Source: an uncultured Clostridia bacterium (lineage in GTDB: Bacteria; Bacillota; Clostridia; Oscillospirales; Ruminococcaceae). From it: DNA of 47,129 nt. The notes under the pieces are model-generated. The model worked only from the letters and a program-made list of their open reading frames with translations. It searched no databases and was not told the origin of the DNA. The stretch is from assembly GCA_947166945.1 (NCBI GenBank), contig CAMVGH010000007.1:1-47129 (forward strand), read 5' to 3'. Position numbers and translations under genes: made by a program. Shown in pieces: positions 1 through 8,894 of this stretch (positions within the stretch are counted from its first letter, which is position 1; every line of letters starts with the position of its first letter).

Positions 1-1240
1 AACATCTTCGGATACATCTGCCGTATCTTCGGAAAAACCACTGTCAAACCCGGTCGCAATGACCGCGGACGGCGATGTTGACATGGAAGCCGCACTTAAA
101 TATGAGACCGATTTTGACGCACTTATCGCAAAGCTTGATGCCAGGACAGTAAGCGAAGATCACCCGGTATCCGAAAACACAAATCCCGAAACCCTTGCTC
201 TTTACCAATGGCTGCGTGAGATCTACGGAAAGAAAGTACTGTCAGCGCAGCAGATGAGCAATCGTAATGATAAGGAAAGTCTGGCTTACTATTACTATAC
301 AGATGATCTTCCTGCGATAAAGGGATTTGATTTCATATTCAAGACTACGCCAAACGGTGACGGCGAAGACTGGACTCAGATGGCTATAGACTGGCATACC
401 AAGTCTAACGGTATAGTTTATTTCTGCTGGCATTGGAACGTTCCTTGTGATATCAATGACCCCGATAATACGGGTGAGGCATTCTATACGGAGGGTGCGG
501 GCAATCCATATACGACATTCAGCATAGAAAATGCCGTTACTCCCGGTACAAAGGAATATGAAGTTGCCGTTCATGATATTGACCTTATAGCCCACGAACT
601 CCAGAGGCTTGAATCCGCAGGTGTGCCTGTACTGTGGAGACCGCTCCATGAAGCAAGCGGCGCTTGGTTCTGGTGGGGGATATCTTCCAAAGAAATGGCA
701 GAAAAGGAATGTTATCAGAAACTTTGGTATATGATATATGACCGCCTTGAGAACTATCATAAACTTACAAATCTTATATGGGTATGGAACGGTCAGAACA
801 AACACGCCTCTGTTCACGCAAACACGTATGATATAGCCGGGATAGATGTTTATCCCTCCAAAGAAGATCATTCGGTACTGGCTACAAGCTATAACAACCT
901 TGCCAAAATAACAGCAGACGGCAAGATGCTTGCGCTTTCGGAGTGCGGATATATTCCCGACCCCGATGAGCTTGCGGCAAATATTGACACCGTAAAATGG
1001 CTTTTCTTTATGCCGTGGAACGGAGACTTTATTTTTAAAGGCTCAACAGTTATCGGGATCCCTAAAATAAACGAAGAAAAGATGTCGGTTGACTTTTTCA
1101 AGAAAGCAATTAACTCCGATATTGTAATGACATGGTCTGAGCTGCCTGATTTTGAAGGAACAGCGAGAGAACTTCCCGAACGTATCATATTGGCGCAGAA
1201 TGACATAGATGCACAGCGTGCAAAAGATGCCGAGGGCTGA
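1..1240 (+). CDS. GH26 beta-mannanase, 3' part (5' end outside window)
   Basis: Endo-acting glycoside hydrolase of family 26, most likely a secreted beta-1,4-mannanase. The reading frame is open to the first base, so the start, any signal peptide and any upstream modules are missing. The first visible residues form a Ser/Thr/Pro-rich stretch that looks like an inter-domain linker. The domain shows the GH26 acid/base in WRPLHEASGAWFWWG (bases about 630-680) and the nucleophile Glu in LSECGY (near base 940), plus several tryptophans expected in the substrate cleft. No dockerin or carbohydrate-binding module is seen after the catalytic domain. The next gene starts 14 bases downstream, so the two probably share a transcript for hemicellulose use. 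Mannanase rather than xylanase or glucanase activity is inferred from the family. Confidence 0.88.
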   Translation, partial: TSSDTSAVSSEKPLSNPVAMTADGDVDMEAALKYETDFDALIAKLDARTVSEDHPVSENTNPETLALYQWLREIYGKKVLSAQQMSNRNDKESLAYYYYTDDLPAIKGFDFIFKTTPNGDGEDWTQMAIDWHTKSNGIVYFCWHWNVPCDINDPDNTGEAFYTEGAGNPYTTFSIENAVTPGTKEYEVAVHDIDLIAHELQRLESAGVPVLWRPLHEASGAWFWWGISSKEMAEKECYQKLWYMIYDRLENYHKLTNLIWVWNGQNKHASVHANTYDIAGIDVYPSKEDHSVLATSYNNLAKITADGKMLALSECGYIPDPDELAANIDTVKWLFFMPWNGDFIFKGSTVIGIPKINEEKMSVDFFKKAINSDIVMTWSELPDFEGTARELPERIILAQNDIDAQRAKDAEG

Positions 1241-1254
1241 TACAAGGAGAAAAA

Positions 1255-2133
1255 ATGGAGATCAGATTAAACTGCGGCAGCACAACTGCCGATATACTTG
1301 ATAAAGGCGCGGAACTCCGCTCTCTCTGTATAAACGGAGAAGAACTGATGTGGTGTGCGGATCCCGCATTCTGGGGAAAAACTTCTCCCCTGCTCTTCCC
1401 GATGATCGGTAATCTGCGAAACGGAAAGACATTTATCAACGGAAAAGAATATTCAATAACCAAACACGGGTTTGCACGTGACAATGTATTCTCAGCAGAT
1501 AAGCTATCGGAGAATTCTGCCGAATTCTCATTCTCGTCAGATGAGACGACAAAAAAGAGCTTCCCTTTTGATTTTCTGCTCTCCCTTAAATACACTCTGG
1601 CAGAGAACGGGATCTCGATCACATACACCGTAAAGAATAACAGTTCCATGCCTATGCCTTATTGTATCGGCGCTCATCCAGCTTTCGCCTGCCCGAACGA
1701 AGACGGCACTGAGTTCACAGACTATAAACTTGTTTTTGAGAAAAACGAGACTGTAAATAGTCCTGTCATGAATCTTGAAACGAGGATGTGGGGAGACAAT
1801 GACCGTATCGGAAGATTAAATGATTCACGGGAATTCAGACTTGCTTATCCCCTGTTTGACAATGACTGTGTTTATTTCGACACAATAAGATCGAAGTCTG
1901 TTTTGCTTGTCTCCGAAAAAAGCGGAAAAGGCGTAAAACTAAGCTGGAAAGGGTTTGAGACCCTTGGAGTATGGACTCCGGATCACAAGAAGGCTCCTTT
2001 CGTTTGTATCGAGCCGTGGTGCGGCTGTGATGACTATGACACCGACAGCGGAGTATTCAATGAAAAACGAGGTATTCAGACCGCCGATCCCGGTGAAGTA
2101 AAAACTTACTCATTATGTATTGAAAAAGTATAG
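1255..2133 (+). CDS. Aldose 1-epimerase family protein (galactose mutarotase-like)
   Basis: A 292-residue galactose-mutarotase-fold protein, probably interconverting anomers of a sugar or sugar phosphate in the cytoplasm. The catalytic histidine lies in GAHPAF (about residue 140), and the LacX-like N-terminal pattern includes SPLLFPMIGNLRNG. The second half ends with CIEPWCG, which carries the usual conserved Glu of this family. An AAGGAG ribosome binding site sits just upstream of the ATG. It follows the mannanase gene by 14 bases, which fits a role in handling sugars released from mannan. The exact sugar cannot be read from the sequence. The gene ends with TAG, showing that TAG is an ordinary stop in this genome. 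Confidence 0.85.
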   Translation: MEIRLNCGSTTADILDKGAELRSLCINGEELMWCADPAFWGKTSPLLFPMIGNLRNGKTFINGKEYSITKHGFARDNVFSADKLSENSAEFSFSSDETTKKSFPFDFLLSLKYTLAENGISITYTVKNNSSMPMPYCIGAHPAFACPNEDGTEFTDYKLVFEKNETVNSPVMNLETRMWGDNDRIGRLNDSREFRLAYPLFDNDCVYFDTIRSKSVLLVSEKSGKGVKLSWKGFETLGVWTPDHKKAPFVCIEPWCGCDDYDTDSGVFNEKRGIQTADPGEVKTYSLCIEKV

Positions 2134-2138
2134 AAATT

Positions 2139-2172
2139 GGCTGTACGGTTTCCCGTACAGCCATTATTTCTT
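2139..2172. terminator. Bidirectional intrinsic terminator between convergent genes
   Basis: A perfect 10-bp stem, GGCTGTACGG (2139-2148) with CCGTACAGCC (2153-2162), and a TTTC loop, followed by a T-rich run. It lies between the converging ends of the epimerase gene and tmcAL. Confidence 0.75.
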
Positions 2173-2175
2173 TAT

Positions 2176-3345
2176 TCAGCTTATAATTATCGGTTTGGAA
2201 GTATAATCAAGTCCGCATACTCTCTTTTTGTCAAATGCGAGTCCGTATAAGTCGCCCGCCCTTGCTTCAAGCGCGGCACAATGTGCGGCTTTTGTCCCCA
2301 TTTCCGAGAGCGCTCTCAATGAGGTATCTATCGGCAGAGCACATTCTGCCGCTGAAAGGATCTCCTTGCCTTTGCCGTTCATTCCGAGAATTCTCACATA
2401 GGGCGGAGGAGATTTAAGGTCGGATTTCTTTATCCCTATGAATTCCGCCATGATTATCCTGCGTATTCTTGACATGGTATAGCGCTTTGTCTTGATAAGC
2501 ATATACAACTCCGCAAGATTTGTTGAAACACGGGCAGCCTTATAGATACGGTTCTCCAGTCCCATAAGAACATTGGGCGCTTTCTCCAGTTCTTCCGGAG
2601 ACATAGTACGCAGTTTAGCAAGTATTGCCGTTTCCAGATTGCGTATATCCGCATAGTCACTGTCAAATGCTTCGGGCAGTTCAGGTACAAATGCGCTTAT
2701 ATCTTCTCCCGCAAGTATCGAACGCCTGATCTGTGCCGCCGAAGCATAATATCCGCTTGTTTTGCCGCTGTCGTGCTGTGTTCCGACGCGCTTTATCGTT
2801 ACCGGTCTGATAGATGAACCGTACTCGCTCAGTGCTTTAAGATACTCTACGGCAAGAGTATTGTTCGGTGCGGTAAGGGCGTCAATAATATCTTCCTCAT
2901 AATATTTCTCAATAGTTTTCTGCAATGCGACAGGATAACTGTCGCCGGTCTTCATATAAGCGAAGAAATCATCATGCTGCTGTGCAAATATGACCGCTCC
3001 GGCTGTCTCTTCAAGCAGTGAAACATCGCCGCATTCACTTCCGAAGCTTATCATCTCTATACAACCGAGTGAATTCAGCAATGACACGGCTCCGGAAGCG
3101 AACTGTTCCGCGCTTCCGAGAGCATACGCAACAGGCAGCTCTATCACAAGATCCGCACCGTTTTTCAATGCTGTCTCTGCTCTTCTGAATTTGTCATAGA
3201 TCGCCGCATCTCCGCGTTGAGTAAAGTTTCCGCTCATTACGACGGCTATATGAGTTGCGCCGTAAAGTTCCTTTGTCTTTTCGATATGGTACTTATGACC
3301 GTTATGAAAAGGGTTGTATTCAGCCACTATTCCGCATATTTTCAT
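2176..3345 (-). CDS. tmcAL: tRNA(Met) cytidine acetate ligase TmcAL
   Basis: A nucleotidyltransferase-fold protein of 389 residues. It is expected to form N4-acetylcytidine at the wobble base of elongator tRNA-Met using acetate and ATP. The family signature GIVAEYNPFHNGH (residues 4-16) is the HxGH-type nucleotide-binding motif. It is followed by VVMSGNFTQRGDAAIYDKF and by VIELP, both typical of TmcAL (YlbM family). The frame extends upstream, but I chose the ATG at 3345 because GGAGGTGT lies just before it and homology begins with MKICGIVAEYN. A near-consensus promoter precedes it (3397-3425), so it is probably transcribed alone. Length matches the family. Confidence 0.92.
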   Translation of the reverse strand: MKICGIVAEYNPFHNGHKYHIEKTKELYGATHIAVVMSGNFTQRGDAAIYDKFRRAETALKNGADLVIELPVAYALGSAEQFASGAVSLLNSLGCIEMISFGSECGDVSLLEETAGAVIFAQQHDDFFAYMKTGDSYPVALQKTIEKYYEEDIIDALTAPNNTLAVEYLKALSEYGSSIRPVTIKRVGTQHDSGKTSGYYASAAQIRRSILAGEDISAFVPELPEAFDSDYADIRNLETAILAKLRTMSPEELEKAPNVLMGLENRIYKAARVSTNLAELYMLIKTKRYTMSRIRRIIMAEFIGIKKSDLKSPPPYVRILGMNGKGKEILSAAECALPIDTSLRALSEMGTKAAHCAALEARAGDLYGLAFDKKRVCGLDYTSKPIIIS

Positions 3346-3396
3346 AATACACACCTCCTCGCGAACGAAAAGCCTATTATTCTTTTTTACAATTAA

Positions 3397-3425
3397 ATTA
3401 TACCATTGTTGAATAAATTTGTCAA
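3397..3425 (-). promoter_or_regulatory. Sigma-A type promoter for tmcAL
   Basis: On the minus strand TTGACA (3420-3425), a 17-base spacer and TATAAT (3397-3402), both boxes perfect. The ATG is about 50 bases downstream. Confidence 0.85.
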
Positions 3426-3441
3426 CAACTATAAAAGAAAA

Positions 3442-3476
3442 AGCTGTTCTCTTTTTCAAAGAACGGCTTTTTTTTG
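3442..3476. terminator. Intrinsic terminator after the GNAT gene
   Basis: A 9-bp stem, AGCTGTTCT (3442-3450) with AGAACGGCT (3460-3468), one T-G pair. T-rich runs flank it on both strands, so it can act in either direction. On the minus strand it ends the transcript leaving the GNAT gene and separates it from the tmcAL promoter. Confidence 0.75.
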
Positions 3477-3486
3477 CATCTGTATC

Positions 3487-3993
3487 TTATTTTTGATCAA
3501 TGTGCAATTCCATGTCTATACAAGTCCATACCCCTATCGGCATTTCACATTGCCGCCGGTTGTATTCTCTGAACCCGACAGACTCATAACAACGCTTTGC
3601 AATTTCATTATTGATGAATACACCTAAATCTATTCTTTTTACAGAAAAATGTTCTTTCACATATTCTATCCCCAAAAGGATCATTTCTTTTCCAAAACCC
3701 TTATTTCTTGAATCAGGATCAACGATTACAAACCCGAAACGGACGGAGGAATCATCATCTTCTCTTGGATATCGAATTATAAAATGCCCCCTGACATCGT
3801 TATTATTATCGATCATAGTAAGCGGAAAGAAGCGTCTTGTCGCTGTCTGTGATGAATAGCTGTTATTTATATCAGATGATGTGAGAGGAAATTTATTAAA
3901 TCTGTCTGCCGACCATTTATATAATTCCTCAGCATTCCGAAGCCATTTGCAGATGACAGACGCATCTTCCGCTTTAAATTCACGAAGGATCAT
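3487..3993 (-). CDS. GNAT family N-acetyltransferase
   Basis: A 168-residue acetyl-CoA-dependent acetyltransferase of the GNAT fold. The acetyl-CoA pyrophosphate loop is visible as the stretch from FGFVIVDPDSRNKGFG into the following helix. The C-terminal part shows NEIAKRCYESVGF, the usual alpha-4/beta-6 pattern of RimJ/RimL-like members. A purine-rich GAAAGGGGGAAAGG precedes the ATG. It begins 25 bases downstream of the GTPase-nuclease gene and ends at a terminator, so it is probably the last gene of the ppk1-GTPase-GNAT transcript. The substrate (protein N-terminus, antibiotic or metabolite) is unknown. Confidence 0.8.
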   Translation of the reverse strand: MILREFKAEDASVICKWLRNAEELYKWSADRFNKFPLTSSDINNSYSSQTATRRFFPLTMIDNNNDVRGHFIIRYPREDDDSSVRFGFVIVDPDSRNKGFGKEMILLGIEYVKEHFSVKRIDLGVFINNEIAKRCYESVGFREYNRRQCEMPIGVWTCIDMELHIDQK

Positions 3994-4018
3994 TTTCCTT
4001 TCCCCCTTTCTTCATTCA

Positions 4019-6598
4019 TCACCTCAGAGAATTGGACGAATTATTGCCGAATATTATCTCTCTGATCTCCCGTTCGGTATTCATTACTTCATCATGAAAC
4101 TCCGAAGCCGACATTCTGTAGGCTCCGTTTCCCAGAATAATTATCTGCTCCAGCCTGTCCGAAGTTGCTACACGAACACGATGCTTTCTGCTCAGCTCAT
4201 GAGTTGCTTTTTCAATATACATATCGGCAGTTTCGGCTTCTTTGGTATAGATAACGGTTATCCCGTTGATCTCCTCGACCTCACGTACATTTCCCTTGAC
4301 TTTGTACGCATCAAATACCAGTATCAGCTTACACGCGGTAAATCCACGGTAATTACACATAGCATTTATCAGAGTATTCCTTGCAAGATCAAGATCTTCC
4401 TTCGCCAGTTTATTCAGTTCATCCCATGAGAATATGATATTATACCCGTCAACGAGCAGATATTCATCGCCTGTCTGTACCGGCTTATATACATATTCCT
4501 TCTCGTTCCTTTTCTTTTCGGTGACCATGGCATTTCGCGGGTCACGGTTGATCTTGCCGTACGTCCGCTCAAATATAGCCATTAACTCCTTATCATCGTA
4601 TGATACAGGAGACGAGCTGTGACGAACAGGTACAGTCCGGGATTCCGCGATTCTTACCGGAGCAAGCACGGACGGAACGTGCATATAGTCCTTCACTTCA
4701 TTCCATTTGACAGCAAAACCGGCGCCATGCGAACAGAAAACACTGTCCGGAGTATTGTCAAGGTCCGCCTCCGGAAGATAGCCTATCCCGGAAACGATCT
4801 TATCCTGTTCTTTACACGGAAAAAAGCCGCGGAATGAGAAGGAAAACTTTCCTCGTCCTTTTGTATAACCGGATAACTCACTCTGATATCCGCGCATTTT
4901 TGCGATCGGAGCTGTTCCGGTGATCTCTGAAATACCGTTTTCATCATCTATCGGCACAGGTTGTGAGAATTCCGCGTCAAGTCTTTGCAGATCGCTCATA
5001 GCCCTCCCGACGAATTCGTCGGGAAGTTCTATCCTGATGTCATAATACGGTTCGAGCAGAATACTTTCTGCCGACATCAGACCCATTCTTACAGCACGAT
5101 AGGTCGCTTGCCTGAAATCTCCGCCCTCTGTGTGTTTGAGGTGTGCTTTGCCGCCTGCGACGGTTATTTTCATATCGGTGACAGGTGATCCCGTAAGAAC
5201 TCCAAGATGTGTTTTCTCAGCGAGATGTGTAAGAATAAGTCTCTGCCAGTTGACTGCAAGCCTGTCCTCCGGGACACTGCTTTCAAATATCAATCCGCTC
5301 CCACGCGGCAGCGGCTCCATTATGAGATGAACTTCGGCATAGTGTCTGAGAGGCTCATAATGACCGACCCCTTCAACTTTTCCCGCTATAGTTTCCTTGT
5401 ATGCTATACTTCCCTCATCAAACGAAACATCAAATCCGAAACGCTCAGAAATAATAGTTCTCAGTATCTCAAGCTGTATCTCTCCCATAAGATCCAGCCT
5501 TATCTCTTTAAGCCTGTCATTCCACGACAAATGAAGCGTCGGATCTTCCTCACCGAGCTGCTTCAGTTTGGCATAAACCGTCTGTGCGTCTGTATTCTCT
5601 GGACATATTACCCTATATGACAATACAGGCTCAAGGAACGGTTTCATAGTATCACGTTCAGAACCAAGTCCTTCTCCCGCGTACGCGGACGACAGCCCCT
5701 CCACTGCACAGAGCGTCCCTGCCGGCACTTCATCAACGGTTTTGTATTTGATCCCCGAATAGACACGGATGCGATCGACCTTTTCCGGTGTATTATCGCG
5801 CCCGCACTCTATCGTTGTCTTAACTTTCAGTGTACCGCCGGTTATTTTCAGATGTACAAGTCTCGTACCGTTATCTGTTGATATCTTATATACTATTGCT
5901 CCGAATTTATCGGGGCGTTCACTTTCAGCAGTATATTTGCGCAATATATCAATAAGCCGGTCAATCCCTTTCAGCTTCAGTGCGGAACCAAACACGCACG
6001 GAAATACCTCACGTTTCATCACTGCGTGAGCGAGTGTGTTTTCGGATATGCTTCCGAGAGACAGATATTCGTTCATCAGTTCTTCCGAACAAAGAGAGGC
6101 ATTCTCATCGATCACATCTTTTTCCGCTGAAAAATCTATGACCGAACCGCTTAATCGGTGAGTAAGGTCTGCCATAAGATAATCTCTTCCAAAAGCGGTA
6201 ATATCCATTTTATTAACGTATATGAAAACCGGAACGTTATATTTTCTTAACAGTTCCCACAACGTCTCAGTATGGCTCTGAACACCGTCTGTACCGCTTA
6301 TAACCAGTATCGCAGCGTCAAGTACGGAGAATGTGCGCTCGGTCTCTGCCGAAAAATCCACATGGCCGGGTGTATCAAGAAGCGTAAACTCTGTATCACC
6401 GACACACATTACAGCTTGTTTTGAAAAAACCGTTATTCCGCGTTTCTTTTCTATCGAATGGGTATCAAGGAACGCATCACCATGATCTACCCTGCCGAGT
6501 TTCCTGACAGCACCGCCTGTATATAGCAATGCCTCCGCAAGCGTCGTTTTTCCGGAATCGACGTGTGCTGTCATTCCTATTACTAGTCTCTTCATCAC
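4019..6598 (-). CDS. Tet(M)/EF-G-like translational GTPase fused to a C-terminal NYN (YacP/Rae1-like) nuclease domain
   Basis: A protein of about 859 residues with two parts. Residues 1 to about 690 follow the ribosomal protection protein / EF-G order. The GTPase motifs are AHVDSGKTT (G1), RGITV (G2), DTPGH (G3) and NKMD (G4), followed by domain II, III, IV and V-like regions. The domain IV tip reads GGKAHLKHTEGGDF where Tet(M) has YSPVSTPADF, so classical tetracycline removal is doubtful. Residues about 712-859 form a NYN domain with LLVDGYNII, VFDAY, ETADMYIE and ATSDRLEQ, the acidic motif set of YacP/Rae1, a ribosome A-site mRNA endonuclease known in Bacillus. Start is GTG 6598 (4-base overlap with ppk1) or ATG 6595. 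I infer a factor that binds stalled ribosomes and cuts the A-site mRNA; this is not shown by the sequence alone. Confidence 0.85.
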   Translation of the reverse strand: MMKRLVIGMTAHVDSGKTTLAEALLYTGGAVRKLGRVDHGDAFLDTHSIEKKRGITVFSKQAVMCVGDTEFTLLDTPGHVDFSAETERTFSVLDAAILVISGTDGVQSHTETLWELLRKYNVPVFIYVNKMDITAFGRDYLMADLTHRLSGSVIDFSAEKDVIDENASLCSEELMNEYLSLGSISENTLAHAVMKREVFPCVFGSALKLKGIDRLIDILRKYTAESERPDKFGAIVYKISTDNGTRLVHLKITGGTLKVKTTIECGRDNTPEKVDRIRVYSGIKYKTVDEVPAGTLCAVEGLSSAYAGEGLGSERDTMKPFLEPVLSYRVICPENTDAQTVYAKLKQLGEEDPTLHLSWNDRLKEIRLDLMGEIQLEILRTIISERFGFDVSFDEGSIAYKETIAGKVEGVGHYEPLRHYAEVHLIMEPLPRGSGLIFESSVPEDRLAVNWQRLILTHLAEKTHLGVLTGSPVTDMKITVAGGKAHLKHTEGGDFRQATYRAVRMGLMSAESILLEPYYDIRIELPDEFVGRAMSDLQRLDAEFSQPVPIDDENGISEITGTAPIAKMRGYQSELSGYTKGRGKFSFSFRGFFPCKEQDKIVSGIGYLPEADLDNTPDSVFCSHGAGFAVKWNEVKDYMHVPSVLAPVRIAESRTVPVRHSSSPVSYDDKELMAIFERTYGKINRDPRNAMVTEKKRNEKEYVYKPVQTGDEYLLVDGYNIIFSWDELNKLAKEDLDLARNTLINAMCNYRGFTACKLILVFDAYKVKGNVREVEEINGITVIYTKEAETADMYIEKATHELSRKHRVRVATSDRLEQIIILGNGAYRMSASEFHDEVMNTEREIREIIFGNNSSNSLR

Positions 6599-8679
6599 TG
6601 TATAATGGATGCAAGGCGATATGCCTCGTCATAAAGTATATTCTGGCATGACACTGCCTTATTTTTTCCGGGATAGCGGCGGACATAGGAACCGTCCGCT
6701 CTCATATCACGAGCCTGTACATTATCATTCTCAAGCATACCGAAAATGTATTCAAGTCTGTCTTTTATCTTCTGAGAACGTATAGGCAGAGCGACCTCAA
6801 CACGGCGCAGCGTATTCCTCGTCATCCAGTCCGCGCTTGAGATATAGTACTCTGCATTCTCACCGTCACCGAAAATATATATTCTCGAATGTTCCAGGTA
6901 ACGTCCGACAATACTGATCACCTTTACATTGTCGGTTATTCCTTCTACCCCGGGACGCAGGCAGCAGATACCGCGCACCACCATTTCTATCTTCACTCCC
7001 GCTCTGCTGGCGTCTATCAGCTTATCCATAAGAGTCTTATCGGTAAGACTGTTCATTTTCAGACGGATATGACCGCTGCCGTTTTGTTTCTGACGTTCGA
7101 TCTCACGGTCAATAAGGTCGATCAGTCTGTTCTGAAGGCAGTGCGGCGCAACAAGCAGATGCTGTGTATGATCCACAGTTTCGCCTAAAGTAAGAGCCTG
7201 GAATACAGCGGAAGCTTCATGTCCTATCGCAGGATCCGCAGTCATCACCGCGATATCTGTATAGAACCGGCTTGTCTTTTCATTATAGTTTCCGGTCCCC
7301 ACCTGCGTGATATATTTTATCTCATCTCCCTTACGGCGAAGTATGAGACAGAGCTTACTGTGAACTTTCATACCGTCAAGTCCATAGATAACATGACAGC
7401 CTGCCCGTTCCAGCCTGCGGCTCCATTCAATATTGTTTTCTTCATCAAAACGGGCTTTAAGTTCAACAAGAACATCCACCTGTTTACCGTTCTCGGCAGC
7501 TTCGACCAGACTTTCAACGACCTTGCTGTCGCTTGCAAGACGGTAAAGGGTCATCTTTATTGAGATAACGCACGGATCGTTAGCAGCCTGATTAAGCATC
7601 AGCAGGAACGGACGAATGCTTTGGTAGGGGTAATGAAGCATTTTATCCTCTTCCTCGATCTGATCGAGGATAGGACGTGTTTCATCAAAATCGGGACTTT
7701 TCTGAGGGTGACGCGGGGCATAGAAAAGCTCTGTACGGCTTCTGAGCTGATCGGTAATACCGGAGAAGAATGACACATCAAGCGGGGTCTCATATTTGAA
7801 GACCATTTTATGATCGAGTTTTATCTGTTCACAGAGTTTTTTTACTGTTTCGCTCTCTATATTACCATACAGTTCGATACGTACCGGACAAAGCTTTTTA
7901 CGGAGTTTGACGACTTCCGCCATGTGATCGCGGTAATTCAGATCTTCATCATAGATACGGTCTGCGTCAATATCGGCATTCCGGGTTATTCTGGCAAGAG
8001 CCGAATACTTGATCTTATATCCGCTGAATACGATCGGCAGACAGTGAAGGATCAGTTCCTCCGCGAGTATGAAACAACCAGTACGTTCCGGAACGGGGAT
8101 CAGTCTCGGAAAAACACTGCTTCCGCAGGGAACTATGCCGATCTTCAGTTTTTCATTTTTATCGCCCTTTTCATTTTTCGAGCTTTTCCCGACAAGTGTG
8201 GCGACCGCATAGATCTCTTTGTTCTGGAGGAACGGAAAAGACTGCTTTTTGCCAACGACAAAAGTTGACAGGAGCGGCATGAAATCTTCTTTGAAAAGAT
8301 CGACTATATATTTCTCGGACTTCTCGCTGAGTTTTGAGAAATCAAGAAGAGTAATACCCTGCTCCTCAAGTTTTTCGATCAGAGTGCGGTAAACCTTGTC
8401 GCGTCTTACGCTCAGTTCTCTTATACGTCCGACAGCAGCGTCTATCTGCTCTTCTGATGTCATTTTCGTCTTATTATCACGGCTCTCGCTGTCAAGCAGC
8501 ATCATATCATGCAGACTTCCTATCCTTACCATGAAAAATTCATCAAGATTACTCTGAAAAATAGATAAAAATGACAGTCTTTCACAGAGCGGAAGACGTT
8601 CATCTTCTGCTTCTTCAAGCACCCGCTCGTTAAAGCGCAGCCAGGACAGTTCCCTGTTTTCAAAACATAAATTTTCCAT
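6595..8679 (-). CDS. ppk1: Polyphosphate kinase 1
   Basis: A 694-residue enzyme that reversibly polymerises the ATP gamma-phosphate into inorganic polyphosphate. The N-terminal domain starts with ENRELSWLRFNERVLEEA, a strong PPK1 signature, and continues with SNLDEFFMVRIGSL. The two conserved histidines of the phospholipase-D-like catalytic half are visible in MKVHSKLCLI (near residue 438) and YLEHSRIYIFGDG (near residue 595). The frame has an upstream GTG at 8694, but I chose ATG 8679 because GAGGT lies 8 bases before it and homology starts at MENLCFENRELSW. The stop TGA overlaps the start of the downstream GTPase-NYN gene, implying translational coupling. Confidence 0.95.
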   Translation of the reverse strand: MENLCFENRELSWLRFNERVLEEAEDERLPLCERLSFLSIFQSNLDEFFMVRIGSLHDMMLLDSESRDNKTKMTSEEQIDAAVGRIRELSVRRDKVYRTLIEKLEEQGITLLDFSKLSEKSEKYIVDLFKEDFMPLLSTFVVGKKQSFPFLQNKEIYAVATLVGKSSKNEKGDKNEKLKIGIVPCGSSVFPRLIPVPERTGCFILAEELILHCLPIVFSGYKIKYSALARITRNADIDADRIYDEDLNYRDHMAEVVKLRKKLCPVRIELYGNIESETVKKLCEQIKLDHKMVFKYETPLDVSFFSGITDQLRSRTELFYAPRHPQKSPDFDETRPILDQIEEEDKMLHYPYQSIRPFLLMLNQAANDPCVISIKMTLYRLASDSKVVESLVEAAENGKQVDVLVELKARFDEENNIEWSRRLERAGCHVIYGLDGMKVHSKLCLILRRKGDEIKYITQVGTGNYNEKTSRFYTDIAVMTADPAIGHEASAVFQALTLGETVDHTQHLLVAPHCLQNRLIDLIDREIERQKQNGSGHIRLKMNSLTDKTLMDKLIDASRAGVKIEMVVRGICCLRPGVEGITDNVKVISIVGRYLEHSRIYIFGDGENAEYYISSADWMTRNTLRRVEVALPIRSQKIKDRLEYIFGMLENDNVQARDMRADGSYVRRYPGKNKAVSCQNILYDEAYRLASIIQ

Positions 8680-8831
8680 AACCACAGACCTCACATAATC
8701 ATTATACTATAATTTTATAACTTATGACCGATTTTGTCAAGAATAATATTTCGTTAAGCAATACGCAAATAAATCACTGATAGAAATTGTTTGTTTTGCA
8801 CAAATAAATTCAACTATTTTCAACCGTAATA

Positions 8832-8860
8832 TTGACTTTTGATCACAAATATAGTATAAT
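8832..8860 (+). promoter_or_regulatory. Sigma-A type promoter for the EAL gene
   Basis: TTGACT (8832-8837), a 17-base spacer, TATAAT (8855-8860). The start codon at 8895 follows with AAGGAA as ribosome binding site. The rest of the 215-base gap between ppk1 and this gene is AT-rich with nothing else recognised. Confidence 0.85.
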
Positions 8861-8894
8861 ATAATAGATTAATTGTGTAAAGAAGGAAAATGCA

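Noticed and set aside
3881-4429. Plus-strand ORF opposite the GNAT and GTPase genes
   Set aside because: Lies antisense to well-supported genes, has no ribosome binding site and no recognisable domain.
4019-6598. Tetracycline resistance gene tet(M)/tet(W)
   Set aside because: GTPase core is similar, but the domain IV tip residues of ribosomal protection proteins are not conserved and a NYN domain is appended.
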